Source: Euzebyales bacterium
Lineage (GTDB): Bacteria; Actinomycetota; Nitriliruptoria; Euzebyales; JAHELV01
Direction: 5' to 3'
DNA length: 64,000 bases
NCBI GenBank assembly: GCA_036374135.1
Contig: DASUUK010000074.1
Coordinates: forward strand, 159,272-223,271
Shown in pieces: positions 7,714 through 16,416 of this stretch (positions within the stretch are counted from its first letter, which is position 1; every line of letters begins with the position of its first letter). Position numbers and translations under genes: made by a program. The notes below the pieces were generated by a model. The model searched no databases. It worked only from the letters and a program-made list of their open reading frames with translations, and had not been told where the DNA came from.

Positions 7714-9156
7714 CTACCGTTGCAGCGGGTCACCGATGCGGTGCACGTAGATCCGGTTGGTGCCGCCCGACGATCCCGCGGTCCCTGACACGATCACCAC
7801 GCGGTCGCCGTGGGACGCGATGCCGCCGTCGACCAGCACGCGCTCGGCGGAACTGATCAGGTCGAGGCTCTCGCCCTTCATGGGCACCAGCAGGGCCTCG
7901 GCACCCCACATCAGAGCGGTGCGGCGCCGGGCCGTGTCCTGCGGCGTCAGGCCGACGAGACGGACCGGTGGGCGGAACTTGCTGACCAGCTGGATAGACG
8001 CACCGGAGATCGAGTAGACCGCCAGCGCAGTGGCTTCGACGTCGCGCGCGACGGTGACGGCCGCCCTGGCGACGACGTTGCCGATGTCGTCGGCAGCCGC
8101 CGGCGCGTGCTCGATGTCACCGACCAGGTGGGGCGACGTCTCGGCGACCTCGCAGATCCGCGCCATGGTGCGGACAGCCTCGACCGGGTACCGCCCGGCC
8201 GCGGTCTCGCCCGACAGCATGACGGCGTCGGTACCGTCGAAGATCGCGTTGGCGATGTCGCTGGCCTCTGCGCGGGTCGGCCGGGGCGAGTTGATCATGC
8301 TGTCGAGCATCTCGGTCGCGGTCACCACCGGCTTGGCCAGCATGTTGGCCTCGTCGATGATCTGCTTCTGGATCGCCGGCACCCGTTCGGCGCCGATCTC
8401 GACCCCCAGGTCACCGCGCGCCACCATCACCGCGTCGCTCGCAGCGACGATCCTCTCGAGGTCGTCGATGGCCTCGGGGCGCTCCAGCTTGGACACCACC
8501 GGCGCCTCGCCGCCGTGTTCCTTGATCTGCCTGCGGGTCCGCTCGACATCCTCCGGGCGTCGCACGAAGGACAACGCCATCCAGTCGGCGCCGAGCTCGA
8601 CGGCGACCTTGAGGTCCTCCTCGTCCTTCGCGGTCAGGCTCGGCGCCGAGACCCGGACGCCGGGCAGGTTGACGCCCTTGCGGCTCTTCGCGACGTTGCC
8701 GGCGACGACGCGGGCGACGACCTCCTCGTGCGACGCGCGGGACACGACCAGACGGATCGAGCCGTCGTCGATCAGGATCATCGAGCCCGGATCGCAGTCG
8801 TCGCCGAGCGCCTCGTAGACGACCGGGAGCTCGACCTGCCCCTCGCTGGTGTACTCGTCGAGCTCCTCCGCGCCTGGCACCAGCGTGACCTCGCTGCCGT
8901 CGGCGAGCTCGATGCCGTCGTCGGGCAGGAGCCCGAGACGGATCTTGGGCCCCTGCAGGTCAGCCAGGACACCGATGTTGCGCTCGAGATGGGTGGACAT
9001 CTCGCGGACGTCGCGCAGCCGACGCGCGTGCGTGTCGTGATCGCCGTGGCTGAAGTTCAGTCGCACGACATCGATGCCCGCCTCCAGCGCGGCGCGCAAC
9101 TTGTCCCTGTCGTCGAGCGCCGGACCCAACGTGGCGACGATCTTCGTCTTCCGCAC
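7714..9156 (-). CDS. pyk: Pyruvate kinase
   Basis: This 480-residue glycolytic enzyme converts phosphoenolpyruvate and ADP to pyruvate and ATP. It begins RKTKIVATLGPA and has RLNFSHGDHD, the nucleotide-binding LADLQGPKIR, VSKLERPEA with the catalytic Lys, the metal-binding VMVARGDLGVE and the signature AKPVVTATEMLDSM. The C-terminal regulatory domain follows. The start is GTG with AGGACGG upstream. It is transcribed away from the transporter at 9368. Confidence 0.97.
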   Translation of the reverse strand: MRKTKIVATLGPALDDRDKLRAALEAGIDVVRLNFSHGDHDTHARRLRDVREMSTHLERNIGVLADLQGPKIRLGLLPDDGIELADGSEVTLVPGAEELDEYTSEGQVELPVVYEALGDDCDPGSMILIDDGSIRLVVSRASHEEVVARVVAGNVAKSRKGVNLPGVRVSAPSLTAKDEEDLKVAVELGADWMALSFVRRPEDVERTRRQIKEHGGEAPVVSKLERPEAIDDLERIVAASDAVMVARGDLGVEIGAERVPAIQKQIIDEANMLAKPVVTATEMLDSMINSPRPTRAEASDIANAIFDGTDAVMLSGETAAGRYPVEAVRTMARICEVAETSPHLVGDIEHAPAAADDIGNVVARAAVTVARDVEATALAVYSISGASIQLVSKFRPPVRLVGLTPQDTARRRTALMWGAEALLVPMKGESLDLISSAERVLVDGGIASHGDRVVIVSGTAGSSGGTNRIYVHRIGDPLQR

Positions 9157-9202
9157 GTGCCAGCCGTCCTTTCACGTCCTCGTCACACCGCCCGACGGCG
9201 CA

Positions 9203-9232
9203 TTGCGTGGCCCGCGCTACTACGCCTAGAGT
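9203..9232 (+). promoter_or_regulatory. Candidate promoter of the nucleoside transporter operon
   Basis: TTGCGT (9203-9208) and TAGAGT (9227-9232) are separated by 18 bp in an otherwise GC-rich intergenic region. Transcription would start near 9239 and leave a leader of about 130 bases before the lipoprotein gene. No riboswitch fold is recognisable in that leader. Confidence 0.4.
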
Positions 9233-9367
9233 ACGATCGCTGCACGCGGTCACGGTTGGTCTGCCCATCCGCCCGCGAACCCACACGCCGAGAACGACCG
9301 CCCGCGCGCCGGCGCCGCACCCTGGGTGGCCCGCGGGCGCACGCGCGCTGCTACGAAAGGGATCTCG

Positions 9368-10510
9368 ATGCGCACATCGAAGTTGCTGGCGGTGTTGTTC
9401 GCCTTGGCCATGCTTGTGGCCGCATGTGGTGACGCTCCGGCGGAGGAGACGACCGACGACGCGGGCGGCGGGGACACCGCGTCGAGTGAGGCGCCGGACG
9501 CGAGCGAGTCGGACGGCGACACCGCGCAGGCGACCGACTTCAGCGCCTGCCAGGTGACCGACACCGGCGGCGTCGACGACCGCTCGTTCAACCAGACGGC
9601 CTTCAAGGGCCTGCAGGACGCGGAGTCCGAGTTCGGCATCAGCACCAGCGTGCTCGAGTCCGAGTCCGACGCCGACTTCGAGCCCAACATCAACACGTTC
9701 GTCGATCAGGGCTGCGACCTGATCGTGACCGTCGGCTTCCTGCTCGGCGAGGCGACGCAGGCCGCCGCCGAGGCGAACCCGGACGTCAACTTCGCGATCG
9801 TCGACTTCGACTTCTTCGACACCGAGGCGACCGAGGACGTCACCATCGACAACGTCCGCGAGCTGACGTTCGCCACCGACCAGGCCGCGTTCCTGGCCGG
9901 CTACCTGGCGGCGGGCATGACCGAGACCGGGACCGTGGGCACCTACGGGGGGTTGAACATCCCCACCGTGACCATCTTCATGGACGGGTTCCTGGCAGGC
10001 GTGCGCCATCACAACGCCGAGAAGGGGACGGACGTCGAGGTCATCGGCTGGGACGGCAGCGACGGCCTGTTCACCGGCAACTTCGAGAGCCAGGACGACG
10101 GCCGCCAGCTGACCGAACAGCTGATACAGCGCGACGCCGACATCATCATGCCGGTCGCCGGTCCGGTGGGGCTCGGCTCCGCCGCGGCGCTCGAGGACGC
10201 CGGGGAGGGCAGCCTGATCTGGGTCGACACGGACGGCTACGAGTCCGCGTCGCAGTTCTCCGACCTGATGCTGACGTCGGTCGTGAAGAACATGGACGTC
10301 GCGGTCTTCGACACCATCGCCACCGCGATCGACGGCAGCTTCGAGGGCGGCCTCTACGTGGGCACGCTCGAGAACGACGGCGTGGCGATCGCACCCTTCC
10401 ACGACTTCGAGGACGAGGTCCCCGACGAGCTGAAGTCCGAGCTCGACACGCTGCGCGAGGGCATCATCGCGGGCGACGTCTCCGTCTCGTCCGCGGACTA
10501 CGAGGGCTGA
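9368..10510 (+). CDS. BMP family substrate-binding lipoprotein (nucleoside ABC transporter)
   Basis: This 380-residue exported lipoprotein has a basic start, a hydrophobic core and the lipobox VAAC with the lipidated Cys at residue 20. A Ser/Asp/Glu/Ala-rich tether follows to about residue 55. The mature part is the Bmp/Med/PnrA fold: DTGGVDDRSFNQTAFKGL, IVTVGFLLGEA, FLAGYLAAGM and MPVAGPVGLGSA. Family members bind purine or other nucleosides. The ATG at 9368 has GAAAGGGAT upstream. The following ATPase and permease genes complete an importer. Confidence 0.9.
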   Translation: MRTSKLLAVLFALAMLVAACGDAPAEETTDDAGGGDTASSEAPDASESDGDTAQATDFSACQVTDTGGVDDRSFNQTAFKGLQDAESEFGISTSVLESESDADFEPNINTFVDQGCDLIVTVGFLLGEATQAAAEANPDVNFAIVDFDFFDTEATEDVTIDNVRELTFATDQAAFLAGYLAAGMTETGTVGTYGGLNIPTVTIFMDGFLAGVRHHNAEKGTDVEVIGWDGSDGLFTGNFESQDDGRQLTEQLIQRDADIIMPVAGPVGLGSAAALEDAGEGSLIWVDTDGYESASQFSDLMLTSVVKNMDVAVFDTIATAIDGSFEGGLYVGTLENDGVAIAPFHDFEDEVPDELKSELDTLREGIIAGDVSVSSADYEG

Positions 10511-10524
10511 CGGTCCACTCGGCG

Positions 10525-10559
10525 CCGGGAGGGCCTGGCTGACGAGCCGGCCCTCCCGG
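10525..10559 (+). terminator. Strong intercistronic hairpin after the binding-protein gene
   Basis: CCGGGAGGGC (10525-10534) pairs perfectly with GCCCTCCCGG (10550-10559), and an inner GGCT/AGCC stem extends it. There is no T-run. Its place between the binding protein and the ATPase gene suggests partial termination or mRNA 3'-end protection, giving more lipoprotein than membrane components. Confidence 0.55.
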
Positions 10560-10578
10560 TGGCCACGAGGAGCGCACG

Positions 10579-12114
10579 GTGAAGCTGGAACTGCGCGGCA
10601 TCACGAAGCGGTTCCCCGGCGTGGTCGCCAACGACCACGTCGACCTGACCGTTGAACCGGGCGAGATCCACGGGCTGCTCGGGGAGAACGGCGCCGGCAA
10701 GTCGACACTGATGAACATCCTCTACGGCCTGTACCACGCCGACGAGGGTGAGATCCTGATCGACGGCGAACCAGTGTCGTTCGAGGGTCCCGGCGATGCG
10801 ATCGCCGCCGGCATCGGCATGGTGCACCAGCACTTCATGCTCGTCCCCGTCTTCACCGTCGCCGAGAACGTCGCCCTGGGGACGGAACCCACGAAGGGCC
10901 CGGGCGTGCTCGACCGACGGCGCGCCGCGGAGGACGTGCGGCGGCTGTCCGAGGAGTTCGGCCTGCCGGTCGATCCCAACGCCATCGTCGAGGACCTGCC
11001 CGTCGGCGTGCAGCAGCGCGTCGAGATCCTCAAGGCACTGCACCGCGACGCCCAACTGCTGATCCTCGACGAGCCGACGGCCGTGCTCACACCCCAGGAG
11101 ACCGACGAGCTGTTCGACGCCGCGCGGGGACTCGTCACCACCGGCCGCTCGGTCATCTTCATCTCGCACAAGCTGCGCGAGCACCGCGAGCTCGTCGACC
11201 GGGTGAGCGTGCTGCGTCGCGGAAGGGTCGTCGGCACGGCGGACCCGAGGCAGGCCGACGACGCCGAGCTCGCCGAGCTCATGGTCGGTCGACCGGTGAG
11301 CCTGGTCGTGTCGCGCACCGAGGCGTCATCGGGCGACGTCGCGCTGTCGGTGCGTGGCCTCACCGTCCGCAACAGCGCGGGCGCGGCCGTCATCGACGAC
11401 GTGAACCTCGATGTCCGGGCTCGCGAGATCGTCGCGATCGCCGGCGTCGAGGGCAACGGACAGACCGAGCTGGTGCGGGCGCTGACAGGACTGGCCGACG
11501 AGTCCACTGAGGGCTCGGTCAAGCTCAACGGCCGGGAGATGCTCGGGCTGTCGCGCAAGGACTTCATCCGCGGCGGGGTTGGCCACGTGCCCGAGGACCG
11601 CAACCGCACAGGTCTGGTCGGCGCGTTCTCGGTCGCGGAGAACCTCGTGCTGAACCGCTGGGACGCCGAGCCCTTCGCCGCCGGCCCCCGGCTGCAGTTC
11701 GCCACGATAGCCTCGCACGCGTCCGAGCTCGTCGAGGCCTACGACATCCGCACGCCGTCGATCCACACGGCGGCGGCCGCGCTGTCGGGCGGCAACCAGC
11801 AGAAGACGGTGGTCGCGCGGGAGTTCGACCGCCCGATCGAGCTGCTCGTCGCGGCGCAGCCCACGCGGGGCGTCGACGTCGGCGCAATCGAGTACATCCA
11901 TCAGCAGCTCGTGGCGAAGCGCGATGAGGGCACCGCCGTCGTCATCGTCTCCTCCGAGCTCGACGAGGTGCTCGCGCTCGGCGACCGCGTCGCTGTCATG
12001 TTCCGCGGGCGGTTGTTCGGACCGTTCGACGCCCCGGTGGACAAGGATCGGATCGGGTTGCTGATGGCCGGCGGCGACACCGAGCAGGGCGTGCACGACG
12101 GGGACGCGGCATGA
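10579..12114 (+). CDS. Nucleoside ABC transporter ATP-binding protein (two ABC domains)
   Basis: This 511-residue protein has two fused ATPase domains, as in the sugar/nucleoside ABC class. Domain 1 has Walker A GENGAGKST (35-43), the signature-like LPVGVQQRVEIL and Walker B LLILDEPTAVLTPQE. Domain 2, after about 240, has a degenerate Walker A (GVEGNGQTEL, no Lys), LSGGNQQKTVVAREF and ELLVAAQPTRGVDVGA, where the usual Asp-Glu is replaced. That asymmetry is normal for this class. The GTG start has GAGGAG upstream. The stop overlaps the next gene's ATG by four bases. Confidence 0.93.
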   Translation: MKLELRGITKRFPGVVANDHVDLTVEPGEIHGLLGENGAGKSTLMNILYGLYHADEGEILIDGEPVSFEGPGDAIAAGIGMVHQHFMLVPVFTVAENVALGTEPTKGPGVLDRRRAAEDVRRLSEEFGLPVDPNAIVEDLPVGVQQRVEILKALHRDAQLLILDEPTAVLTPQETDELFDAARGLVTTGRSVIFISHKLREHRELVDRVSVLRRGRVVGTADPRQADDAELAELMVGRPVSLVVSRTEASSGDVALSVRGLTVRNSAGAAVIDDVNLDVRAREIVAIAGVEGNGQTELVRALTGLADESTEGSVKLNGREMLGLSRKDFIRGGVGHVPEDRNRTGLVGAFSVAENLVLNRWDAEPFAAGPRLQFATIASHASELVEAYDIRTPSIHTAAAALSGGNQQKTVVAREFDRPIELLVAAQPTRGVDVGAIEYIHQQLVAKRDEGTAVVIVSSELDEVLALGDRVAVMFRGRLFGPFDAPVDKDRIGLLMAGGDTEQGVHDGDAA

Positions 12115-13394
12115 CGACGCCCGCCGGACGGGACCCGGTCCCCGACAGCGGGGCATCGACCGACGCCGAAGAAGAGCGGCGCGAGGCTGCGGCCCGGGAG
12201 GAGGAGCGGGGTCACGCCGTCGACGTCGGCGCGTCCGTGGGCCAACGGTTCCTCGCGGCGCTGTCGGCGACCACCGTGCTGACCACGGTGCTGGCCATCG
12301 TCGCCGCGCTCGTCGTCGGTGCAATCATCCTCGCGCTGGCCTCGGAGGAGACCCGCGAGGCACTGGGCTACTTCTTCGCCCAACCGGCGGACACCTTCGC
12401 GGCGCTCAAGGAGAGCGTCTGGGATGTGTACGCCGCGCTGCTGCGCGGCGCCTTCGGTGGCGCCAACCAGTTGTCGGAGACGATCACCGCGGCGACACCG
12501 CTGATCCTGACCGGGCTGGCGGTCGCCGTGCCGTTGCGCGCCGGGTTGTTCAACATCGGCGGTGAGGGCCAGTTCCTGGCAGGCGGGGCATTCGCCGGCT
12601 ACGTCGGGTTCGCGATCACCGGGCTACCGCTCGTGGTGCACCTGCCCCTCGCCGTCCTCGCCGGCATCGTGGGCGGTGCACTGTGGGGCTGGATCCCCGG
12701 CGTCCTCAAGGCCCGGACGGGCGCCCACGAGGTCATCACGACGATCATGTTGAACAACGTGGCGATCCTCGGCGTGGAGTACATGCTGTCGCTGGACGCG
12801 GTACAGCCGATCGGTCGTGACGACCCGCTCTCGCGGGGTATGCTCGACTCGGCCACGCTGCCACGCCTTGCCGGCGCCGGACGGCGCGTCAACGCGGGCA
12901 TCATCGTCGCGTTCCTCCTCGCGCTCGTGCTGTGGTGGCTGCTCGAACGCTCGACCCGCGGGTTCGAGCTGACCGCAGTGGGCTTGAACCCCGAGGCCGC
13001 CCGCTCCGCCGGCATGAACGTGGCGACCACCGTCACGATCGCCATGCTCGTGGGCGGCATCGCGGCCGGCCTCGGTGGCACGTCGCAGGTCCTCGGTGTG
13101 GACGGCCGCATCAGCGCCGGTCTCGGCGGCGGTCGCGGCTTCGACGGCATCACCGTCGCGCTGCTCGGTCGCGGTGGCGTGGGCGGCACCGTGTTCGCGG
13201 GCCTGTTGTTCGGTGCCCTGGAGGCCGGTGGACGCCTGATGCAGGCACAGACGGGCACGTCGCTCGACCTCGTCAGCGTGATCCAGGCACTCATCGTGTT
13301 GTTCATCGCAGCGCCGGCGCTGGTGCAGGCGATGTTCCGCATCCAGCCGGACACGACGGCCGGGACCGACATCGCGTCGGGGTGGGGCCAGTGA
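12111..13394 (+). CDS. Nucleoside ABC transporter permease 1
   Basis: This 427-residue integral membrane protein belongs to the branched-chain amino acid / sugar / BMP permease family. A charged cytoplasmic N-terminus of about 45 residues precedes eight or more hydrophobic segments. Family motifs include LFNIGGEGQFLAGG and the EAA-like segment LNPEAARSAGMNV. It overlaps the ATPase gene by ATGA and should be translationally coupled to it. Its stop overlaps the GTG of a small repetitive ORF leading to the second permease. Confidence 0.9.
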   Translation: MTTPAGRDPVPDSGASTDAEEERREAAAREEERGHAVDVGASVGQRFLAALSATTVLTTVLAIVAALVVGAIILALASEETREALGYFFAQPADTFAALKESVWDVYAALLRGAFGGANQLSETITAATPLILTGLAVAVPLRAGLFNIGGEGQFLAGGAFAGYVGFAITGLPLVVHLPLAVLAGIVGGALWGWIPGVLKARTGAHEVITTIMLNNVAILGVEYMLSLDAVQPIGRDDPLSRGMLDSATLPRLAGAGRRVNAGIIVAFLLALVLWWLLERSTRGFELTAVGLNPEAARSAGMNVATTVTIAMLVGGIAAGLGGTSQVLGVDGRISAGLGGGRGFDGITVALLGRGGVGGTVFAGLLFGALEAGGRLMQAQTGTSLDLVSVIQALIVLFIAAPALVQAMFRIQPDTTAGTDIASGWGQ

Positions 13395-13515
13395 GCGCGT
13401 CAGCGGTCACTGGACCGGCCTGGGGGGCGACCTGCTCGCGCGAGCGAGGAGGTCGGGCGGTGAGCGCGTCAGCGGTCACTGGACCGGCTGCTCGCGTCAG
13501 CGAGGAGGTGGGGCG
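13391..13515 (+). repeat. Tandem duplication of a ribosome-binding/start region
   Basis: Two direct copies begin GTGAGCGCGTCAGCGGTCAC at 13391 and 13460. Each ends in a GAGGAGGT(C/G)GGGCG Shine-Dalgarno block before the next GTGAGC. The copies are 69 and 56 bp; the first has an extra 13 bp. The start of permease 2 (GTGAGCACGGCGGT) resembles a third, diverged copy. Confidence 0.85.
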
Positions 13516-13519
13516 GTGA
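13391..13519 (+). CDS. Putative 42-residue leader ORF linking the two permease genes
   Basis: A GTG overlapping the stop of permease 1 (GTGA) opens a 42-codon frame whose stop overlaps the GTG start of permease 2 (again GTGA). The product would contain the sequence SASAVTGPA twice. An internal in-frame GTG at 13460, preceded by GAGGAGGT, could start a 19-residue version. The frame arises from a duplication of the start region of permease 2, so it may serve only translational coupling. No homologue is known to me. Confidence 0.35.
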   Translation: MSASAVTGPAWGATCSRERGGRAVSASAVTGPAARVSEEVGR

Positions 13520-14763
13520 GCACGGCGGTGCGCACGCCCGAGCAGCAGCGACGCGAGCGGCGCTTCGGCATCGTCTCCCTGGTGTTCGCCGCCGTGATGG
13601 GCGCGGTGTTCGCGGCGAACGGCGCCGGCGCCATCGCCACGTTCGACCTCGCCGGCCGGGGCGCGACCTTCCTCGCGGAGGTGCAGGTTCCGGTCGGCCT
13701 CACCGCCGCCGTGCTCGCCGTGATCGTCGCGGCGGTGGGCACGGTCCAACTGCTCCGTGGCTTCGGTGACCGTGCCGCCACCGCGGTCGGTGTGAGTGCC
13801 GCGCTGTTCACCCTGGCGTTCCTGGCCTGGGCGGCGCGTGACGCGACGCTCCCGCTGCTCGGACTGTTCCAGAACACCCTCAGCGGATCCGTCCCGCTCG
13901 CGCTCGGCGCGATGTGCGGACTGGTCTGCGAGCGGTCGGGCGTCATCAACATCGCGATCGAGGCCCAGTTCCTGTTCGCCGCGTTCACGGCCGCCGTGGT
14001 CGGCAGCATCACCTCGAGCGCCGTCATCGGCCTCGGTGGCGGCATCCTGGCCGGCGTGGCCGTCGGCGGTCTGCTCGCGCTGCTCTCGATCCGCTTCCGC
14101 GCCGACCAGATCGTCGTCGGCGTCGTGCTCATCGTGTTCGCGACCGGCCTGACGTCGTTCCTCAACCAGCAGTTGCTCCAGCCGTCGCCCGAGCTGAACC
14201 AGCCGACCGGGTTCTCCCGGCTCGACATCCCGCTGCTGAGCGACATCCCGATCCTCGGACCGCTGGTGTTCCGCCAGACCGTGCCGGTCTACATCATGCT
14301 GCTCGCCGTGCCGATCCTGCAGTGGGCGCTCTTCCAGAGCCGCTGGGGGCTGCGGCTGCGGTCGGTCGGTGAACACCCGAAGGCGGCTGACACGGTCGGC
14401 ATCAACGTGCTCGCGACCCGTTACCGGGCGGTGATGCTGGGCGGTGCGCTGGCGGGCATCGGTGGCGGATGGTTCACCCTGGACTCCGCAGGTCAGTTCA
14501 GCCCGGGGATGTCGGCCGGGCTCGGCTTCATCGCGCTGGCAGCCATGCTGGTGGGCCGGTACCAGCCCTACGGTGCCTTCGGCGCCGCGCTCGTGTTCGG
14601 CTTCGCCGGGGAGGTCGCGACGTCGCTGACCATCCTCGACGTCGGCGTGCCGTCCACCGTCCTGCTGATGGTGCCCTACATCGTGACGATCGTCGTCGTC
14701 GCGGGGTTCGTCGGCCGGCTGCGCATGCCTGCCGCGGACGGCCAGCCGTACGTCAAGGAGTGA
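13516..14763 (+). CDS. Nucleoside ABC transporter permease 2
   Basis: This 415-residue integral membrane protein is the second channel subunit of the BMP-type importer. The mature fold begins after two or three leading helices. SGSVPLALGAMCGLVCERSG and INIAIEAQFLFAAF are the conserved loop after the first core helix, and VGEHPKAADTVGINV is the ATPase-contact segment. Hydrophobic spans cover most of the chain. The GTG start has GAGGAGGT six bases upstream. Confidence 0.9.
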   Translation: MSTAVRTPEQQRRERRFGIVSLVFAAVMGAVFAANGAGAIATFDLAGRGATFLAEVQVPVGLTAAVLAVIVAAVGTVQLLRGFGDRAATAVGVSAALFTLAFLAWAARDATLPLLGLFQNTLSGSVPLALGAMCGLVCERSGVINIAIEAQFLFAAFTAAVVGSITSSAVIGLGGGILAGVAVGGLLALLSIRFRADQIVVGVVLIVFATGLTSFLNQQLLQPSPELNQPTGFSRLDIPLLSDIPILGPLVFRQTVPVYIMLLAVPILQWALFQSRWGLRLRSVGEHPKAADTVGINVLATRYRAVMLGGALAGIGGGWFTLDSAGQFSPGMSAGLGFIALAAMLVGRYQPYGAFGAALVFGFAGEVATSLTILDVGVPSTVLLMVPYIVTIVVVAGFVGRLRMPAADGQPYVKE

Positions 14764-14865
14764 CGTCGGTGCCCAACGGGAACGACGGCCCTACGCCACC
14801 GACACGGCGGCGAGGGTCGTCGTCACCCAGGTTGCACCAGCCTCGCCACCGCCAAGGAGCCGCTG

Positions 14866-16416
14866 ATGGTACTGCGCAGCCCGTTGTCCGACCTCGAGAT
14901 CCCCGACCTGCCCCTGCACGCGTTCATCTTCGAGCACGCTGACGCCCGGGCCGACAAGCCGGCACTGATCGACGGCCCGTCCGGCCGGACGATCACCTAC
15001 GGCGAGCTCACCCGGGGCGTCGAGGCGTTGGCGGCCGGCCTGGCGGCGCGCGGGCTGGAACCGGGCGGCGTCGTGGGGATCTTCAGCCCGAACCTGCCGG
15101 AGTATGCACTGGCGTTCCACGGGATCGCACGGGCCGGCGGGACCGTGACGACGGTGAATCCCACCGCGACCACGAAGGAGCTGACACGCCAGCTCAGCGA
15201 CGCGGACGCCCGGTTCCTGCTGACCGCGCCACCGTTCGTCGAGACGGCCCGGCAGGCGGCCGACGAGGCGGAGGTCGAGACCGTCTTCGTGTTCGGCGAG
15301 GCCGACGGCGCCACGCCGTTCAGCGAGCTGATGGGCGACCCCTCCTCCGCACCTGACGTGGACATCGACGCGGCTGAGGACCTGGTGGTCCTGCCGTTCT
15401 CCAGCGGGACGACCGGCCTGCCCAAGGGCGTCATGCTGACCCACCGCAACCTCGTCGCCAACGTGCTGCAGTCCGAGGCGCTGCTCGAGACGTCCGCGGA
15501 CGACGTGGTGATCGGTGTGCTGCCGTTCTTCCACATCTACGGCATGACCGTGATCATGAACCTCGCCCTGCGCAACGGCGCGACCGTCGTGACGATGCCG
15601 CGCTTCGACCTCCAGCAGTTCCTCGAACTGCACGCCGAGCACGAGATCACCCAGTGCTACGCGGTCCCGCCGATCGTCCTGGCCCTGGCCAAGCAGCCGG
15701 TCGTCGACGACTACGACCTGTCGTCCGTGCGGTTCGTCATGTCGGGCGCCGCGCCCCTGTCGGCCGATCTGGCCGAGGCCGCCGCCGAGCGCCTGGGCTG
15801 CACGGTGCTGCAGGGCTACGGCCTGACCGAGACGAGCCCGGTGACCCACGTGAACCCGATCGAGCGCAACAAGCCGGGCACCGTCGGTGTCCTGCTGCCC
15901 AGCACCGAAGCCAGGATCGTGGATCTCGACTCCGACGAGGAGGTCGCGGCCGGCGACCGCGGCGAGCTGTGCGTGCGGGGGCCGCAGATCATGAAGGGCT
16001 ACCTCAACAACCAGTCCGCCACCGACGCGATGATCGATCCGGACGGCTGGCTACACACCGGCGACATCGCCGTCGTCGACGACGAGGGGTACTTCTCGAT
16101 CGTCGACCGGGTCAAGGAGCTGATCAAGTACAAGGGCTTCCAGGTGCCGCCGGCCGAGCTCGAGGCGTTGCTGCTGGAACACCCCGACATCTCCGACGCC
16201 GCCGTGGTCGGCCGTCCCGACGAGGAGGCCGGCGAGATCCCGGTCGCGTTCGTCGTGGCCGACGGGCTGGAGCCGGACGCGGTGCTGGCCTGGGTCGCCG
16301 AGCGCGTCGCGCCCTACAAGAAGCTCCGCGGCATCGAGATGGTCGACGAGATCCCCAAGTCAGCGTCCGGCAAGATCCTGCGGCGCGAGCTCATCGAGCG
16401 GATGCGCGATGCGTGA
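14866..16416 (+). CDS. AMP-dependent acyl/aryl-CoA ligase (4-coumarate:CoA ligase-like)
   Basis: This 516-residue enzyme of the adenylate-forming superfamily activates a carboxylic acid with ATP and joins it to CoA. The phosphate-binding loop SSGTTGLPKG is at 179-188, followed by the aromatic-rich LPFFHIYGM, the GYGLTETSPV motif, the hinge DRVKELIKYKGFQV and the catalytic Lys in KSASGKILRREL near the C-terminus. The layout fits 4CL-like and medium-chain ligases; the substrate is unknown. AAGGAG lies before the ATG. The end overlaps upp by eight bases, placing it in the same transcript. Confidence 0.88.
   Translation: MVLRSPLSDLEIPDLPLHAFIFEHADARADKPALIDGPSGRTITYGELTRGVEALAAGLAARGLEPGGVVGIFSPNLPEYALAFHGIARAGGTVTTVNPTATTKELTRQLSDADARFLLTAPPFVETARQAADEAEVETVFVFGEADGATPFSELMGDPSSAPDVDIDAAEDLVVLPFSSGTTGLPKGVMLTHRNLVANVLQSEALLETSADDVVIGVLPFFHIYGMTVIMNLALRNGATVVTMPRFDLQQFLELHAEHEITQCYAVPPIVLALAKQPVVDDYDLSSVRFVMSGAAPLSADLAEAAAERLGCTVLQGYGLTETSPVTHVNPIERNKPGTVGVLLPSTEARIVDLDSDEEVAAGDRGELCVRGPQIMKGYLNNQSATDAMIDPDGWLHTGDIAVVDDEGYFSIVDRVKELIKYKGFQVPPAELEALLLEHPDISDAAVVGRPDEEAGEIPVAFVVADGLEPDAVLAWVAERVAPYKKLRGIEMVDEIPKSASGKILRRELIERMRDA

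Noticed and set aside
9233..9367. Purine or other riboswitch in the leader of the nucleoside importer
   Set aside because: I see no conserved junction bases or plausible aptamer fold, only GC-rich sequence and the ribosome binding site.
8960..10402. 480-residue minus-strand frame opposite the BMP lipoprotein
   Set aside because: It is antisense to a lipoprotein with a signal peptide and full family motifs, and has Val/Arg/Gly-rich shadow composition.
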